A stretch of DNA of 64,000 nt from positions 28,439,891 to 28,503,890 of the forward strand of contig CM019220.1 in the NCBI GenBank assembly GCA_009741485.1. The letters are read 5' to 3'. The DNA comes from Malurus cyaneus samueli. Lineage: Eukaryota > Chordata > Aves > Passeriformes > Maluridae. The position numbers and the translations under genes were made by a program. Positions 34,561 to 48,300 of the stretch are shown in pieces. The stretch's first letter is position 1, and the number at the start of each line of letters is the position of its first letter. Below the pieces are notes generated by a model. That model saw only the letters and a program-made list of their open reading frames with translations, had not been told where the DNA came from and searched no databases.

Positions 34561-37500
34561 ACTTGTTAGATATAAAGAACAGCACTGTTCTAGACTAGGT
34601 TTAAAAATCATAGATAATGTGATTCACACAGGCAGCTTCCATCGGAAAACCATAAGAATTTAATTTTGTTTATTGAATCCAGTTAACAGAAATTATGCAA
34701 AAAACATAAAAACCTAACAAAACCCCCAGATGTTTACAATTTGTAGTGATAAATATTTTGTAAAATGTGGCAACATCTGGCATTTGAATGAGAATGATTG
34801 CAGGGTAAAGAACTGAGGGAAATTAGAGCCATTTCTTTCAAGGCAGTTCCTGTGCTCTAATTACATTCACAAAGTTAATCTTGTGCTTAACCTGGATGGT
34901 TTCTAGACTGAGATTTGTTGAATTACATGTGGGGCTCAAATCAGAAAAAAAGTAAAAAAAAAACATTGTAGGGCTATAAACTGTGTATTAGCATTATTGA
35001 GATGTATTTCTTCATAATTCACTGACCTGTAGCCAATTCATTTTTGTCATTATTACTATATTTTTGTCTTTCTATAAACTTTAATTGATAACAAAATGAG
35101 CCTTTTTTTTTTTTTTACACAAGAGGAAACTATACAGCTACTTATAAGATCTGCCTTATGATTTGAAAAGAAGATTCATTTTAAAATAAAATTGCTCATC
35201 ACGACGTTTGCCTGTCCATTTCTAGGAATGATCACTGCACTTTTTACAAGCAGCAATTCCTGTTACTTGCTGAGGCTAGGAGTACTGGGCATCATGAACA
35301 CAAGAGTTTGTTTTGCAATAACTTATGTTTAGTGTAACCTGATTAGCCTTGCATGGTATTTGGATTTGACTTACAGATGTCCAGCTTAGGCTTGGCTAAT
35401 AATTGTTCTTGTTTCTTTTGTGAATATGAAATAACTTCTTCCTCTGATAGAATTTAATTAACAATTGTAATACCTATTTCAAGTTATTTTATCCCCACTG
35501 AAGTCAGTAAAAAAACCTACGAAAATTTTTACTTATGTGTCAAAATAGAAAATTATATTAAAATAACTAGTGTTTACATAATACTTACCTGAATCATTGT
35601 ATATTTGGGCTAAAATTCTAGGGGCAAACAATGAATTCTTGATGAATTGGGTTATTTTTGTGGGGTGTTTTGGTTTGTTTGGATTTTTTTTAAGCAAGAA
35701 AAGTCTGGTATGTGTTTAGAGATAAAGGGAACATGGAGGAAATGCGTAGAGTAAGCGGCTAATAATTTTCATTATTTTAAGAGGATTGTTGATTCTCATC
35801 GTGGGTTTCATGTCTGTCACTTTAGTAAAAAAGCTTTGTTTTTCTTGGCATTTCTCCCATGTGAGTCCTGGTTTTTTTTCATGCATTTCCAAGCTAAGCT
35901 GTCTGGAGCAATTTAGTGCATTGCACATGTAATTGCCATGAGCAGAACTATCCTCCTCATGACCAAAAGGCTGCCTGCTCTAAGAAAATTGGAACAAGGT
36001 GTTGGACATTCTAGAAACACCTGCAAAGAGAAAACCCATCATAATGAATTAGTCTCAACTCAAAGAAAACATAATCTAGGGGGACAAGATGAAGAGTTGG
36101 GGAAAGCTAAATGATAACAGATGTGACAGTAATTGTTCTGATACATAACAGATGTGTGATAATTACATACTTTTATTTTTTTGATGTTTAGAAATGGATT
36201 CAAGTTTAAAGAAAACCAGGTGAAAGATGTGGAGGGAGAAATGATTTTTAGGGTTTGTTGAGTTTTTTTGGTTTTTTTTTTTCATTTCAGAAGAGATGAC
36301 CATCAATGAAGTGACTAAGGTCTCTAAGTTTTTGACTTGCACAAATCCACAGCTGACTGTTCAAACAACTTCCCTCAAAATAACATATTTTTTCAGTTGT
36401 TATTGTGCATTTTCAAATACAGCCACATAAGAGTATGATGAGCAGCAGGCAGATGAAAAATCTATGATTTTTATTGTCCCTGAGTTTTAAATGCAACCCT
36501 GTATTCAAGTCCAGTGCAGAGCATAGCTATGCTCTTATGAGCAATGTGTTTTACTGTCCTAGCACTGCAGCTTGGTTCTAGCAGGCTACATTATCACATC
36601 TAGGCCTTGCTTCTGGCATGGAAAGTATAAGAAAATTACAGTTTCTGAGCTGTTCCATCAGAAAGCAGCTTTTCTCTGTTTATGAAGTAGAGCATTGATT
36701 TCCTTCAAAGACTTCCTCGTGCTTAGAGTTGCCCCACCAGTGCCCTTTTCTTCCCAAAGTCAATGTCAAATGTCCCAAAATGGCTTGGAAGTTAAAAATA
36801 TTTGCTTATTCTGTAATAGCTGGGGGGTTAATTATTGCATGTAATAAGGGATCAGAACACTGTGAAGTGGTTTAAGTGTTTGAGAAATTTAGCCATTGTT
36901 TTCTCTGTGTTACAATAATGAGAAACTCTGGTACTGCAATTCTGGGTTTCCTATGGCATCTGAAAAATGAATATAACCAAAAGGAAAAAAAAAGGTGGAA
37001 TGCACTGAAAATTAGTGATGCTCTTAACTGTGAAGTTTCAAAGTGATACTTGGCATCAAGCAAAATGAAAAGGTAAAATAATAAGAATATGCAAAAGGCA
37101 AAACCTGTAAATACTTCATTTTCCTTTGTGGTATTTTCACATTCTAAAGATGAGATATTTGGGTTTTTAAAATTTTGTATCAGTTTTAAAAGGCTCTGTT
37201 TTCTAGAAAAGATTTTATTTTTAAGAATAACTTGGTGTAGTAATTATCAATGGATGCTTCATAATGCTGACTCAATAGTAAAGTTACACCCATTCCATAC
37301 TTCCCAACTCCATTGCTGGAGCAAATAATCATTCTCATTTTGAGGAAGAATTGGAGGTGATAAACAGTGTTGCACTTTAATTCCTTACAGTTCTTGCAGC
37401 AGCCACAATGGGACAGAAATTGGAAATTACTGGAGTTAGGAGTGTTTTTTAGCCTGTAGGTTACAGTAAAATAGAGTGAAATCAAACTTGAAAAAATGAC

Positions 37501-40500
37501 CAAGTAGCAAATGGAGTTGGTAGATAGGGCACTATTTGGTTTGGTATTTTCATTATGAAATCTCTTTAGCTGCAATCTTAAGGCAGAAGGACATGAACAG
37601 CATCAGCATCAATTGCAATTGCTTAACTAATTTATAAGGAAATACTTTTCTCTGTGCAAAACTTTAATAATAGTGGTTACTAGTGGTAACAGCGTTCACA
37701 GGTAAAATGTCTTCCTATAGAATTCAAATTCAGGGGTTTTTTTCTTCCCTGTCTCTTACCACAGTGGTTAATACTGCTCTTGTGATTCAGCTGTATTGGA
37801 GTACCAACAGAGATAAGAAGTTGTAGCCTCATTCTGTGCCTGCAAGCAGAAAGGCAAGTTGTAGCCTTTCTCTTGCATTGTCCAGGAAAAGAAGGGCTGT
37901 TATAATTTCAGTGGCTTGTATCAGGGCTGTTATCATACCAGTCAGAGTTGAATAAAAATAGAGCATTTTCAACTTTCAGCAGAGAGGACCAGTAACTCAT
38001 TTTTGCAGTTAATGTCTAATAGAAGATGTATCCATACAGCCTTTTTAATTCCCTATTGTCATTTCTCTTGGACTCTGGGCTGTAACAGCAACCAGGAAAC
38101 CAAGTGGTCCAGTTTCTATTTGCTGACAAGCACTGGGCAATGTCTTAATCCCAGCTCCTGGGTGTAGTGTGTTACCAGGAAAGTCACGTCACAGAAAGTA
38201 AGCATTAATATCTAGAAAAGTTCATATACGCTGTTTGCAAGGCTTGAGAGTCATTTTGTTACAGTGTTTTAGGAGATGAGGCTTACTCATGTCAAAAAGG
38301 AAGCACAGCTTTGAATAGATTGCACATTTGCAGGATCACAGGCTTGACATTTGCAAAGAAATGATGTTCTGTCTCATTGATCAGCTGTAAATGGGCTGTT
38401 TTTTTCCACAATCCTGACATTCTAGAAACACTGTGTTTGGAGTTCTTTATTAAGAACCAATGGCAATTGGATTTCATTTTCTTTCTCCATCACATCAAGT
38501 GTGTTATTACTGGAAACAGCACATTTTTAAAATAAAAAGTAAAAGAGAGGAGAAAGGTGGTGCTTTTTATTTGCCCTTTCACTTGGGAGGCTTCTCCATT
38601 GGAGAAACCCAAAGCATTTGGGAATATTTGATATGGTTGTTGTAAGTGCATCAGTTGGTTTACAGCACAGGACTTGCTTTGTGGGATGGTTTCTTTGGGG
38701 GTGGGATGAGCAGTATTTCACCTTTACTTCAGTTAGAGTTTGCACTACTCAAACCCATACTGATAGCTTTAACTGTCTTGGAAAAAATGTTTGAAGGACA
38801 TTCAGTATTTGTTGGAATAGTTTCATATTTCTGTGTTTGTATTATTGCTTTTCTTTTGTATGAATAATTTATTTTGAATGATATAGTGGAGTCTGCTTTT
38901 TCCCTATTACTATGCCAAGTCAAAAGAGTACAAATAAAGCTGGAACTTGGATGGTCAAATATATTTTAAAATAAATTCTTCAAGAATATTTGTTGTTTCA
39001 GAAGACAATAGATAATGTTCCACTCTGCACATCATCTGGTAGATGGAAATCTAATATTCTGTTTGAGGAACTGTAATTTGTTGAAATTCCTGGGAGTCAA
39101 ATATGCTGTTTACATGTCACTCACTTCAGGAAAAAAAAGGTACGGGACATTTTATTACAATTCTGTGCAATAATAATTCTATATGCTTTCAAAAATTGTA
39201 TTTGTCAAGATTCATAGAACAGTTGGAATAGAGTTGAAGCAAGGCTTACATTTAAAGTCTAAGATTAGCATATAACTTCAGTGTCCTCAGTAGTTTTAAA
39301 GCCACTTTAAATGTCTTTTGAACTAAAAAAGATTTGATTTTTTTTTTTTTTTTTTTTTTTTTTGCCCGCAGACAAAACTGAGAAAAATACCAAGGGATTT
39401 CTTGTACATAATAACATCAGATTGATTATGTTTCTCCTTCACGGTTTTCTTTCAAGGGGAAAACAGTCTGAGGACAGAATCCTCATCTACTTCTCCAAGG
39501 AAATAAATCAAAACTTTGTGAAAAAACATTCGTAAACACCCTTGTAAGTGGCAACTTGTTTTCCTGCCTCCTACCTGGATTGCTCCCAAATAGGGCAGAG
39601 TTTGTCTGGAGATGGGAAAGGTAATTAGCATTTGTGAAAAGACTGGATGCTCCAGTGAAAAACACTTAGCCTTGCTAAGGTTCCTGACAGGGCTGTATCC
39701 TTTTCTGTCCCTTGCCACCCTTTCCCCTCATTATCCCAGGGAAACATTTCCTCTTCTCTGCAAGTAGTGGATTTAATGCTTTGGAAAGATTTCTGTGTTC
39801 CTGACCAGACATTTAAAAGCAGGGCTTGTAAGAAGCTTTCCAGCTCATTAAACAAATTGAATTAACTTATTTAGTCCTCAGGCCTGGAGATGGCAAAATT
39901 CAATTCTGCAGAGGTGGCAGCCTGGTGAATCCTCAGCCTCCCCTTCTGTATGCTTCCACTCCTCCTTCTTCATGCCCAGCCTTTTTGGAGGGATGCCTGA
40001 CAGCTGCATGGTCTTTTTTCCCCCGAGTTTCTCACACAACCTCTGCTTTTATGGTGACTTTTCCTGTGCTATTTGAGACCTTATGCAAATGTTTTTGCTG
40101 ATTGTTAAAACTGATACAAGGGATCAGCGCTGTTTAGAACAAAATTCTCCTTACAGAGAACACGTATTTGAAACACAGTGTGTACTGGGAAAATATTTCT
40201 CAAGAGGTGAAGATGAAAACCCAGCTTCCATATAAATCTGTCTGATCCCAGGTGTTAATGAAATGCTTCTATTGAGAAGAAACATAAGGTATTGTTTGGT
40301 ATCATGAATTAACTACTCAAGTAAAGCAAGCAAAAGTGATTCTTTTTCCTTGCTGTATGGCTGCATGAACGTTCATTTCAAAGACATAGTTCAATTAAGA
40401 GTTTAAAATAAATGTAGATAATTGTAGCCCAGACAAAATCTGACCCAGCCAAAAGCATTCTGTAGCTTGTCACAAGATGGTGACATCATTGACAACATAC

Positions 40501-41099
40501 AAATACATCCCTGCCAAAATTTTTCAAAACACAACAGCTGCAAGTTTTCTTGTAGATGAGAAAATGATTGAAACAGTATCTTAAGGAAATTTATAGCAAG
40601 GCGAGCTTTTATCATAAGTGCTTTAGTAAATCTTTAAGATAGAGACTGAAAAAATTATTTTATTAAACTATGTTAAAAGGTAGAAAAATAAGATGATTTT
40701 AGCTACACTATTTTAGAAATCAAATTTTTTTTAATTAGAGTACATGTGGAGGTTACATGCTGATGGAAATTCAAAGGCTGGGGGCTGACATTTTCTTTCC
40801 TAGCACAGTAGTTAAGATGTCCAAAACTTGTTATTTATCAGATAGAATGTTACAACTCTATTGTAATGGATAACCATTTCTTCTGGATTTTTAAAATGCT
40901 AATTTCCTGCCATTTAGAATTCTTCTGGGGTCAGCATATACCCTGAGGTAAGGCAAGCATAGATAAATGGCTTTTGCAGAAACTTTGTGTGTGAAATTAA
41001 GACTTCATCTAAGTTCTGAACAAATACATTTATTCATATTTGCCTCAGGCCATGGTTTTGATTTAAAGGAGCTTTGACATATTTCATGGCTGACAGCAT
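34561..41099. other. Unique AT-rich sequence, no gene recognised
   Basis: Short frames only. Near 37837-37870 the 12-mer AAGTTGTAGCCT is repeated, and a few bases later AGGGCTGTTAT is repeated; both look like minor slippage. A 26-nt T run is at 39338-39363. The words at 39210-39240 faintly resemble a CR1 tail but are too degraded to call. Confidence 0.65.
39338..39363. repeat. Homopolymer T, 26 nt
   Basis: One of the two longest mononucleotide tracts in the window. It is followed by GCCCGCAGAC. The minus strand lacks a poly(A) signal before it, so a retroposition origin is unsupported. Confidence 0.95.
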
Positions 41100-41690
41100 A
41101 GTCAAACCCAGAAAAATAACTTACTGAGAAAGCCCATGGGCTTTCCAAAGCCTCCAAAGCGTCAAGGAGAGGCCAGTTAGGATGAGCACAGGTTGGATGG
41201 TTCCTGCTCCATGTATTGCACAGGAGTTTGGTGGCAGAGATTCTGTACCTTTGTGAGTGTGGGTCAGGGACTGACTGTACCAGACACTCCTGGCTCTGCA
41301 GCAGACTCCCTGTGCACCAGAACTGATCCACTCAGGAGTCTGTGCTGCTTCTGGAAAAATCTGTTTAGGAAAGGGCAGTAGCCCCTTGGCAAAAGAAACT
41401 TGAGATGCAAGAGACAATGCCAGGGCAGGAGGGGCTCCTGGGCAAAGGAGAAACAAGAAACACACCTGGGCAGGTGGAGTAGAGAACAAGAGAGATGTCA
41501 AGAAAAGGAGGAGAAACAGGAGACATGCAAGGCCTGAAGGAGTGTCTGAGAAGGGGAAGGAGTGAAAACTGACCTGAACAGGACTTCAAAGAAAACATAG
41601 GAGAAAGTGCAACACCCAAAGTGATAATGGCCAGTGGAGGAACCCACAACAAAGAAGTTTATAATTGGGTTAAAGTGGGTTAAGAATTGA
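41100..41690. other. GC-richer block of unknown origin
   Basis: This segment is visibly richer in G and C than its surroundings and becomes purine-rich on the plus strand after about 41400. It produces several overlapping minus-strand frames (126, 108 and 95 codons) and plus-strand ones, none with domain features. It starts with an 18-bp palindrome (41128-41145). It could be an old LTR or an unclassified repeat; I recognise no consensus, primer binding site or paired terminal repeats. Confidence 0.5.
41128..41145. repeat. 18-bp perfect palindrome
   Basis: GAAAGCCCATGGGCTTTC is its own reverse complement, centred on an NcoI-like CCATGG. Flanking bases do not extend it. It is balanced in composition, so less expected by chance than the AT-only palindromes. 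Confidence 0.95.
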
Positions 41691-41805
41691 GGAGCAACAA
41701 AGCAAACGGAACCAGTTAATTGGCAATCAATTAAATTGTTTGGAATTCCTCAACTTTTTTTTTTTCCCATGACGGAATGCCCTTCCTCTTCTTCAGCATC
41801 CAGAA

Positions 41806-42045
41806 CTATTTTAGCATCTTAGAGAGAGAAATTCTGTCCTTTCTCAGTTTCTGGGTTTCACAATGTAAATTTATTGAAGCTTCCTCTGAACTTTGATTAT
41901 ATTGTACCTTTTCAGCCTTCCCTTTTCCCCATGAATTTTTGCAGCCTGTTTGGTCTGTCTTTATAAGTCCACCTGATATTTTCATCAGTTTATCATGGGC
42001 TTTTTCTAAGTTGACATCCTTCTCATAGTTCTCCAAGATGACCAA
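41806..42045 (-). other. Unrecognised lysine-rich open frame
   Basis: A minus-strand frame of 79 codons opens at a TTG (no ATG), begins with ILENYEKDVNLEKAHDKLMK and ends KDRISLSKMLK. It is hydrophilic and Lys/Glu-rich, unlike the T-rich shadow frames elsewhere, and lies just 3' of the ancient minus-strand CR1. On the minus strand, a run of 11 A follows some 40 bases after the stop (plus 41755-41765), without AATAAA. It may be a fossil part of a retroelement, part of a retropseudogene, or chance. Confidence 0.2.
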
Positions 42046-42079
42046 GATGTGGATAGAATAAGATTTTTACAGTCACAAA

Positions 42080-42480
42080 ATGAAGAACTTGTTTTCCATA
42101 CCCTTCCTGAATGACATCTGATGATCTGTTAGCTTTTTTGGCTGTCACTGAGTCACAGATTTCAGAGAAGAGCCAGTGATTATTCCAGTGCCCTTTTTCT
42201 TAAGCTGTAACTGCCAGTCCCAATTCCAGTGTCATCATGGCATGGTTTAGATTGTCTCTGTCTCCACCCTGTCTGTGTTTCCCACTCCCCTCCCTGCAGT
42301 GTCTTCTGTTACACTTCTTTACGTGGAAGTTTTTCTGACATGTTTTACCCTGCTCACAGTGTTTGGTGACTTGAGCTATTGGCAGGGCAAGGCATCAGAC
42401 TGCCTGAAAGAGTCCCACAGGCTGGGAAATTCTGTCCCTTCTCCAGGTCATTGATCAATATGAAAAAAGTGCCTTCTGCC
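42080..42480 (-). mobile_element. Ancient CR1/L3-like LINE fragment, antisense
   Basis: The plus strand reads CTTGTTTTCCATACCCTTCC, GATGATCTGTTAGCTTTTTT, GGCTGTCACTGAGTCACAGA and TTTCAGAGAA in this order, which follows the antisense of the old vertebrate CR1 reverse transcriptase region. Further on, CCCTTCTCCAGGTCATTGAT and CAATATG correspond to the conserved TTTTCCAGATCATTTATGAATATG block. Between these anchors the sequence is heavily diverged. No frame survives. This copy is clearly older than those at 16 and 62 kb. Confidence 0.65.
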
Positions 42481-45204
42481 CACTCAGTTGTGTACAGTCT
42501 GACCCTTTTCTGTCCTGAGGATTGTCCTTTAGTCAATATGTTTTATGCTTCTTTCCCCATCCCATTAGGATTAATTTGTTAAATGATGGTAGTTATAACA
42601 TCGTATACATAGTATAGCAAATAAAATTTCCAGTCACATATGGAACAAGCCTCAGTCAAATAAAAATTTTGCAATGATATGCACACTAATGAATAAAGGG
42701 GGAGAATATTTGCTGAAAGTATATTTTATAAAACATTTTTCATTTAGATACCTCTGTTGAATCACAGTAAACTATAGTTTATAATTTGTCATATGACATG
42801 GGTGTTGTATTTGACATAAGCAGTATACAGGTATGCTAAGAGATAAAAAGTTAGCTTATAAAGGCTAAAGGAAATTTGACCTGAGTGGAAGAGTTATCCT
42901 GATTGTCAGTGTTTGCTGAGATCACTGTCGTACCCTCACAGGCTCAGAGAGCTGGCAGCCAGGCCATGGATACTGCTCTGAGCACAGCAATGCCTTTTCC
43001 CTTGTTTTATTGCTATTTTAGGTGAAATAATCTGGGATCACACACAAGTTCATTATGTTATCTGTTCCCTCCTATTTGCTAGCATTTCTAAGTAGGTAGA
43101 TAATAACAAATTATCTGTTTTCTGGTTTATCAACTTGTCACTTTAGAATCAAAAAATGTGAAGCTATTAAACAAAACAATATTGAGAAAATTAGAAACAC
43201 CCTTAATAACTACAAGTCCTATTACTAAAAAGACTTAAACCTCTTAAACATTTGCTTTAGCATTTATGGCTGAACACATAGTAGTGGATTGCAAGACAAA
43301 AGCATTGTTGCAATAAAATTGAACCTGTGCTTTGCCACAGCCACAAACAAAACAGATATCAGAATTATTTTATTTTTCAGTTGTGTCAAGAGGTATTAAT
43401 CTTCAGAAGCATTCCAAGGTCATATGATGTGTAGACACTGCAATACACAATAGCTACTGAATTTCCTCATTTTCTATTTCATGTCCGTAAGCATCTCCCT
43501 TGCTGCTGTTACATCGAATTGTTTGCATCTTTGCAGTAGATGCAACAGCTTACAAGAGCAAAAAACTTTTGTTATCTTTTTAACCCTGCAGAACTTATTA
43601 TAAAATATAGTGGGTTTACCTGTCAGGGCAAGTTGTCCCTCATCTCAGGCTTAATTTCTGAGTTCTCTGGAGTTTTTGCCAAATTGCAAATAAATATAGC
43701 ATGACCATTTGTGCAGATTTTCTTCAATATTTGACTGAAGTACTCTGCTTCTATCTGGTAGCTTTCTCATTTGTTATGGATTTTCCTAGTTCAAGGACTT
43801 GTTAGATGTTAATGGCATTGCTCCAGTGTAAACAGTAATATTATAATGATACATAGCAGCTGGAGAAAGGGTCTCATGAATTAAACTATTTGTTCTCAGA
43901 CATTCAAATGAACTGACAATAAAATTCTTAAAGCTAATGTTCTTTTTTAAAAAAGTAGTTTGGATGGAGGAGAGCTAAATGTAAGGAAATAAAATGAGAA
44001 AAAATAATCAAATATTATTAAAATTTATTTAGCATGGTAAACCCCAGCATGTTTTAGAAAAAATGGCCAAAATAAATGTGATCTCTAGATATCTGCCATC
44101 CTTTTTCTGGTCTGACATTAATTCTGTAAATTGTGCTGCAATTTCCGTGTTTTAGCGGCTACAATCTGTAATCTGTGTTGATATAGCAAAAAGGAAATAT
44201 ATTCATGTATGTGATTTTTTTAATGCATATGGAATTTTGAGCTTTACTTTTTAATCTAATTGAGGTTAAGTCATCAGTTATTTGCCACAATTTATAACAA
44301 AATCATGTAAGCATTGAGTTACACAAAAATCTTGCTTGATGATTCAGATGAATTCAGTTGCTGTTTAAAAACCAGGCTGATTCTGATAATGCCTGCATTT
44401 TGTAGGAAAAGCCAGGATGGAAAAATTCTGGTTGGTTTTATTTTTTCATGTTTTGTTCTTGTACAATGACATGTATTACAATATACCACCAAGAAAACAT
44501 ACTTCAAAACCCTTTTCAGATCTCAGTGTTTCTCAAAGCCTAGATATTGAAATGTTTCTCTACAGTGTGGATAAATTAACAGTAATTGTGTCCCTCAAAA
44601 AAAAGTGAGGCTTTGGTGTCACTGAGTGGTTGGTGGCAAGAGTAGATGACTTAGATCCAAGACTGATTCCTGTACAAGAATTGCCTCTCTATGGAAGGAC
44701 ATTAAAGAAAGCAGCCCAAACAATTTCAAAAGTAAAACCTGAGAAAGTTGAGAGGCACGTGCAGTACTCTTAATGAAAGATGTTCTGTTCTCTGGCAGTT
44801 TTAGTTTAAATATAGTGTAGAATAACCAGATGTTTTTTCTAGATATTGGCATTAAATTGAAACAAAAACAACAACAAAAAAAGAAAATAGTTTTGGCTTC
44901 TACCTTGTCAATAAATCTAGCAAGGGAACAAAAGCCAAGTATTGTGTTCAACTGCTTGTTTCTACACAAATGCTATTCTCTTTCTTAACTTGATTTTGTA
45001 ATGTACTTAGTTTGAAGGGATTTGAATTTTTTTATCAATGTGGATGCTGTTGTGCTGAGTGAAATCATGAGCTTGTCCAGATTAGCCATGTTGAGAAAGA
45101 TGGGCTGTTTCTTTGTGCTAACACTGAAAAGATTTTGAATAAAATAATACAAGTCTGAAATTTAGCAGAATACTTGTTTCTAATACTTGTCTAGCATTGT
45201 ACTC

Positions 45205-45300
45205 CTCAATACAGGCTCTGTGCCTCAGTTAATGAAATTATGAAATTGTTGTGAGGGTTGTTAGTATATGAAGCATAAACTATAAATTAAAATGCATTTG
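45205..45300 (+). mobile_element. Possible ancient SINE (MIR-like)
   Basis: CTCTGTGCCTCAGTTAATGA followed about 25 bases later by TTGTTGTGAGGGTTGTTAGT resembles the spacing of the CCTCAGTTTCCCC and TGTTGTGAGGATTAA blocks of MIR-type SINEs. Only these two blocks are recognisable. Confidence 0.4.
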
Positions 45301-48300
45301 AATGAGAAGACCATTATTTAAATTGGAGGAGAAAGCAAGGTTCTAAAAATTTGTCAGCACATGCAGAAGCAACCAAAATTCAATAACCAAAACCAAGCTC
45401 AAGTAAGCTTCACTTAAGTATAAAAGTTCTCTTTACAGTAGAATGAAGAGTAAAAGAACAGTTACTCCTTGTAACTCTTTATTTTGCCATGTCTTTTTGC
45501 ATATATCAAAATTTCTGATGTATTTTTCTCTCTACTACACGTTTTGGGTTTTTTCAGTGCGCTGTCTTCATGTTCTTCACAGTTTTGTCTTTGGATTTTC
45601 GTTAAATTTATGAGGGTTCTAAATAGCTTATGTTTAACTTCTGCACCTGCAAGGAAAGGAAAAGAAAGAGCTGTTTAAAAAAAAGAACACTAAAAACAAT
45701 GGGGAAGAAACAACAAGACCATTCTATCACTGTAAATAAATAGAAAAATAGCTTTGGAATCTTCAAGGTTGTCCAGCCAGCAGCATATGAAGGGTTTCTA
45801 AAATTGTTAGTGAGGGCTTTGCTCGTGGTCGCTCCTGTTGTAGTTTTCCAGCCCATCCCCTCTGCAGGGTGGGTTAATATGTTGTTACTCATATCTGCTC
45901 TGCTGCACAATCTATGGGTGGAACTGCTGCCTGAGAAATTGTGCCTGATGGAAGACTTTTCTCAGCTGAGGGAAGATTTGTTTCTGATCTGTGTTCCAAG
46001 ACACAGAGTGAGTGCATTTTCTTCCAAACTATTGCCTGTTTCCAAAATAATGGAGCCTGTGTACAGGCTGAGGCTGGGACTGGCTCTCCCTCCATCTCTT
46101 CGTGCCACAAGTCATCAGGTTTTATTCAAATATACCTCCTGGTAGGAAACATGGATGTAAATACCAGCAAGGAAAATTGGGACGTTGGACAGCTAAGTCA
46201 TTATTAGGCCCTTTCAAGGTTTAGAAAATAAATGTTCCTTACTTTGCCTGAACATGTGACATGATGGCTTATGTGAAGAAAATACTAGGATGAAGTCCAA
46301 GTTTGGCTGAAACTAAAACAAGTCAGTAATTAGTTGTACTTATATTCCCATATGGCTCCGTGCTTGTTGGCCCTGTTTGTGAGCTGAACTGATAGACAGA
46401 ACTCCATGAGTCACGGAGGGGAAGATAGCCTGTGAAATGACACACTCAGATGGTCCTTATAAAGATGTGAGCTGCAGACAATGAAAACATCCATTAGCTA
46501 GGAAATGATAAGTTCAAAGCAGTGGAAACAACACTTAATCTCTTGAGAATGTTTCTTCCCCCCTCAAAAAAAACTCTGTGTTATATTCCATGAAATTTTG
46601 AGTTTACATGAATCATCTACTTCTGGAAACTATTTTTGCAGTCAAAAACCATCAGTCAAGTGTATCATTCAGGAGTGATCATATCCTGTAAGTTGAAAAT
46701 ATTTTCACGGATCTTTTCTTTAGTCAGTGATGAGAGAGTTATGTTGCTTAATGGTTGAGAAATACTGAGATTGTGCAAGATTTTTCCCATTGATAGTAGA
46801 TGAGTGTTAAATATCTGTAACATACCAGAATCTTCTTGACAGTCAGTGAATAGCATGTATTTCTATAGAAAAATGATTAAGAAAATTGGCTTAAGCTTAT
46901 CTGAAAATGAGCTGCCCCTGTCTGGATGGGGTTTGTTTTCTGTCTTTATAACTTTTCTGATGAGTGGGTTTGGATTTCTTGACCTTTGGTGTTAATTTCA
47001 TATAAAGCCTTTCTGCTTCGTGCTGTGGTTTTGAAGTGCGTTGTTGCATGCAGTTCAGCTGCCTGAAAAAATGCAGGAGCCAGGTTGGAAGATGTGAGCA
47101 AATTCTGACTTTAAAAAGTCAAAATTTTATCAGGTGTTAAAGCTTGTTCATCGTATTTCAGGTGACTTGTGTAAGATGCTTGAGGCAACTTTTTTTTTGT
47201 TTGAAATTTAAAATATGCATTGAAGAGTGTCTCTTGTATTTGAAAGTATTACCCGTATATGAAAACTAGGATAGGCCCTTTCAAATTAAACACTTCACAA
47301 TACACAGTGTACATTACACCTCCTTGGTTTGGAGAATTTCTTAAATCGTAAAGGTCACATTGGATCCCTTTGTTACCTTAACAGGAGGAATTATCTTTCA
47401 CATGTTTGTGTTGAATTAAGATGGACCAAAGAAACAAAAAAGATCAAATCCCTTATCTTTGGTGTAATTTTTTTAGCCCCATGTTCCATTATGAGTACAT
47501 GTTATTCTTGCTGATGAAAATGTTTGCCTCAAGAAGATGTCACTGAAGGTAAGTCCAGGGTGTCTAAAATGGAGTAAAAATACTATTGAATTTATTGTGT
47601 TTTTTTTTTCTTTCATTCAAAAGATAAAATTACCTTAAAATCATATCTGAGAGCAAGACTTTTGTGTTAGTTATATTCTAGGGTTAAATTTAAAATTTGT
47701 AATCAAAGGGCTTGTGCCCATGTGCCTAGTAAGCTTGTGTGAATAGTAAAGAGAATAAGATGAATAAATGAATAAACAAGTCCAATAATGGTGGCTGGTT
47801 TGGTTACATGTTCTATTATAAAGATGTAACTGTCTTCAAGCTTTGAAATAGGAATTGTGTAAGATACTGTGTTAAGGCTTTCACAGTAGGCAGCCTTGCT
47901 TAAAACAGATGGCGTTTTCTTTTTTGGTAAATGCCTAAATTATTGTTGTCTTGCTAATGATAGTTTAGCATTGTATATAATTCCCATTTTTCTCTACCTG
48001 TGTGTAGAAAACCAGAAAATTAATAACGGATATGAACAAACAAACACAACCTGTTTTGCAGGACTAAAGATTTTAATTTTCTCATTTGTCAGATTTAGGA
48101 AATGCTTTCTGTGGCTGGTAAATCCTCATTTCATTCAGACAGTCTGTGGCACTTGATATTTGTTTGACATCTATTTTGAAACTTTGCTGCAGAGAGATTT
48201 TATGGAAGGTGGTAGGGTTAACATTAAGCATGTGCTTGGGTGTGTGGAGCTTTGCAAGTGGAGAAGAGCTGAAAATGATACCAGAGCTTAAAGGCTTGTG

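Noticed and set aside
39205..39245. TTCATAGAACAGTTGGAATAG resembling an antisense CR1 tail
   Set aside because: Only about 20 bases are similar and no CR1 sequence follows on either side; too weak to call.
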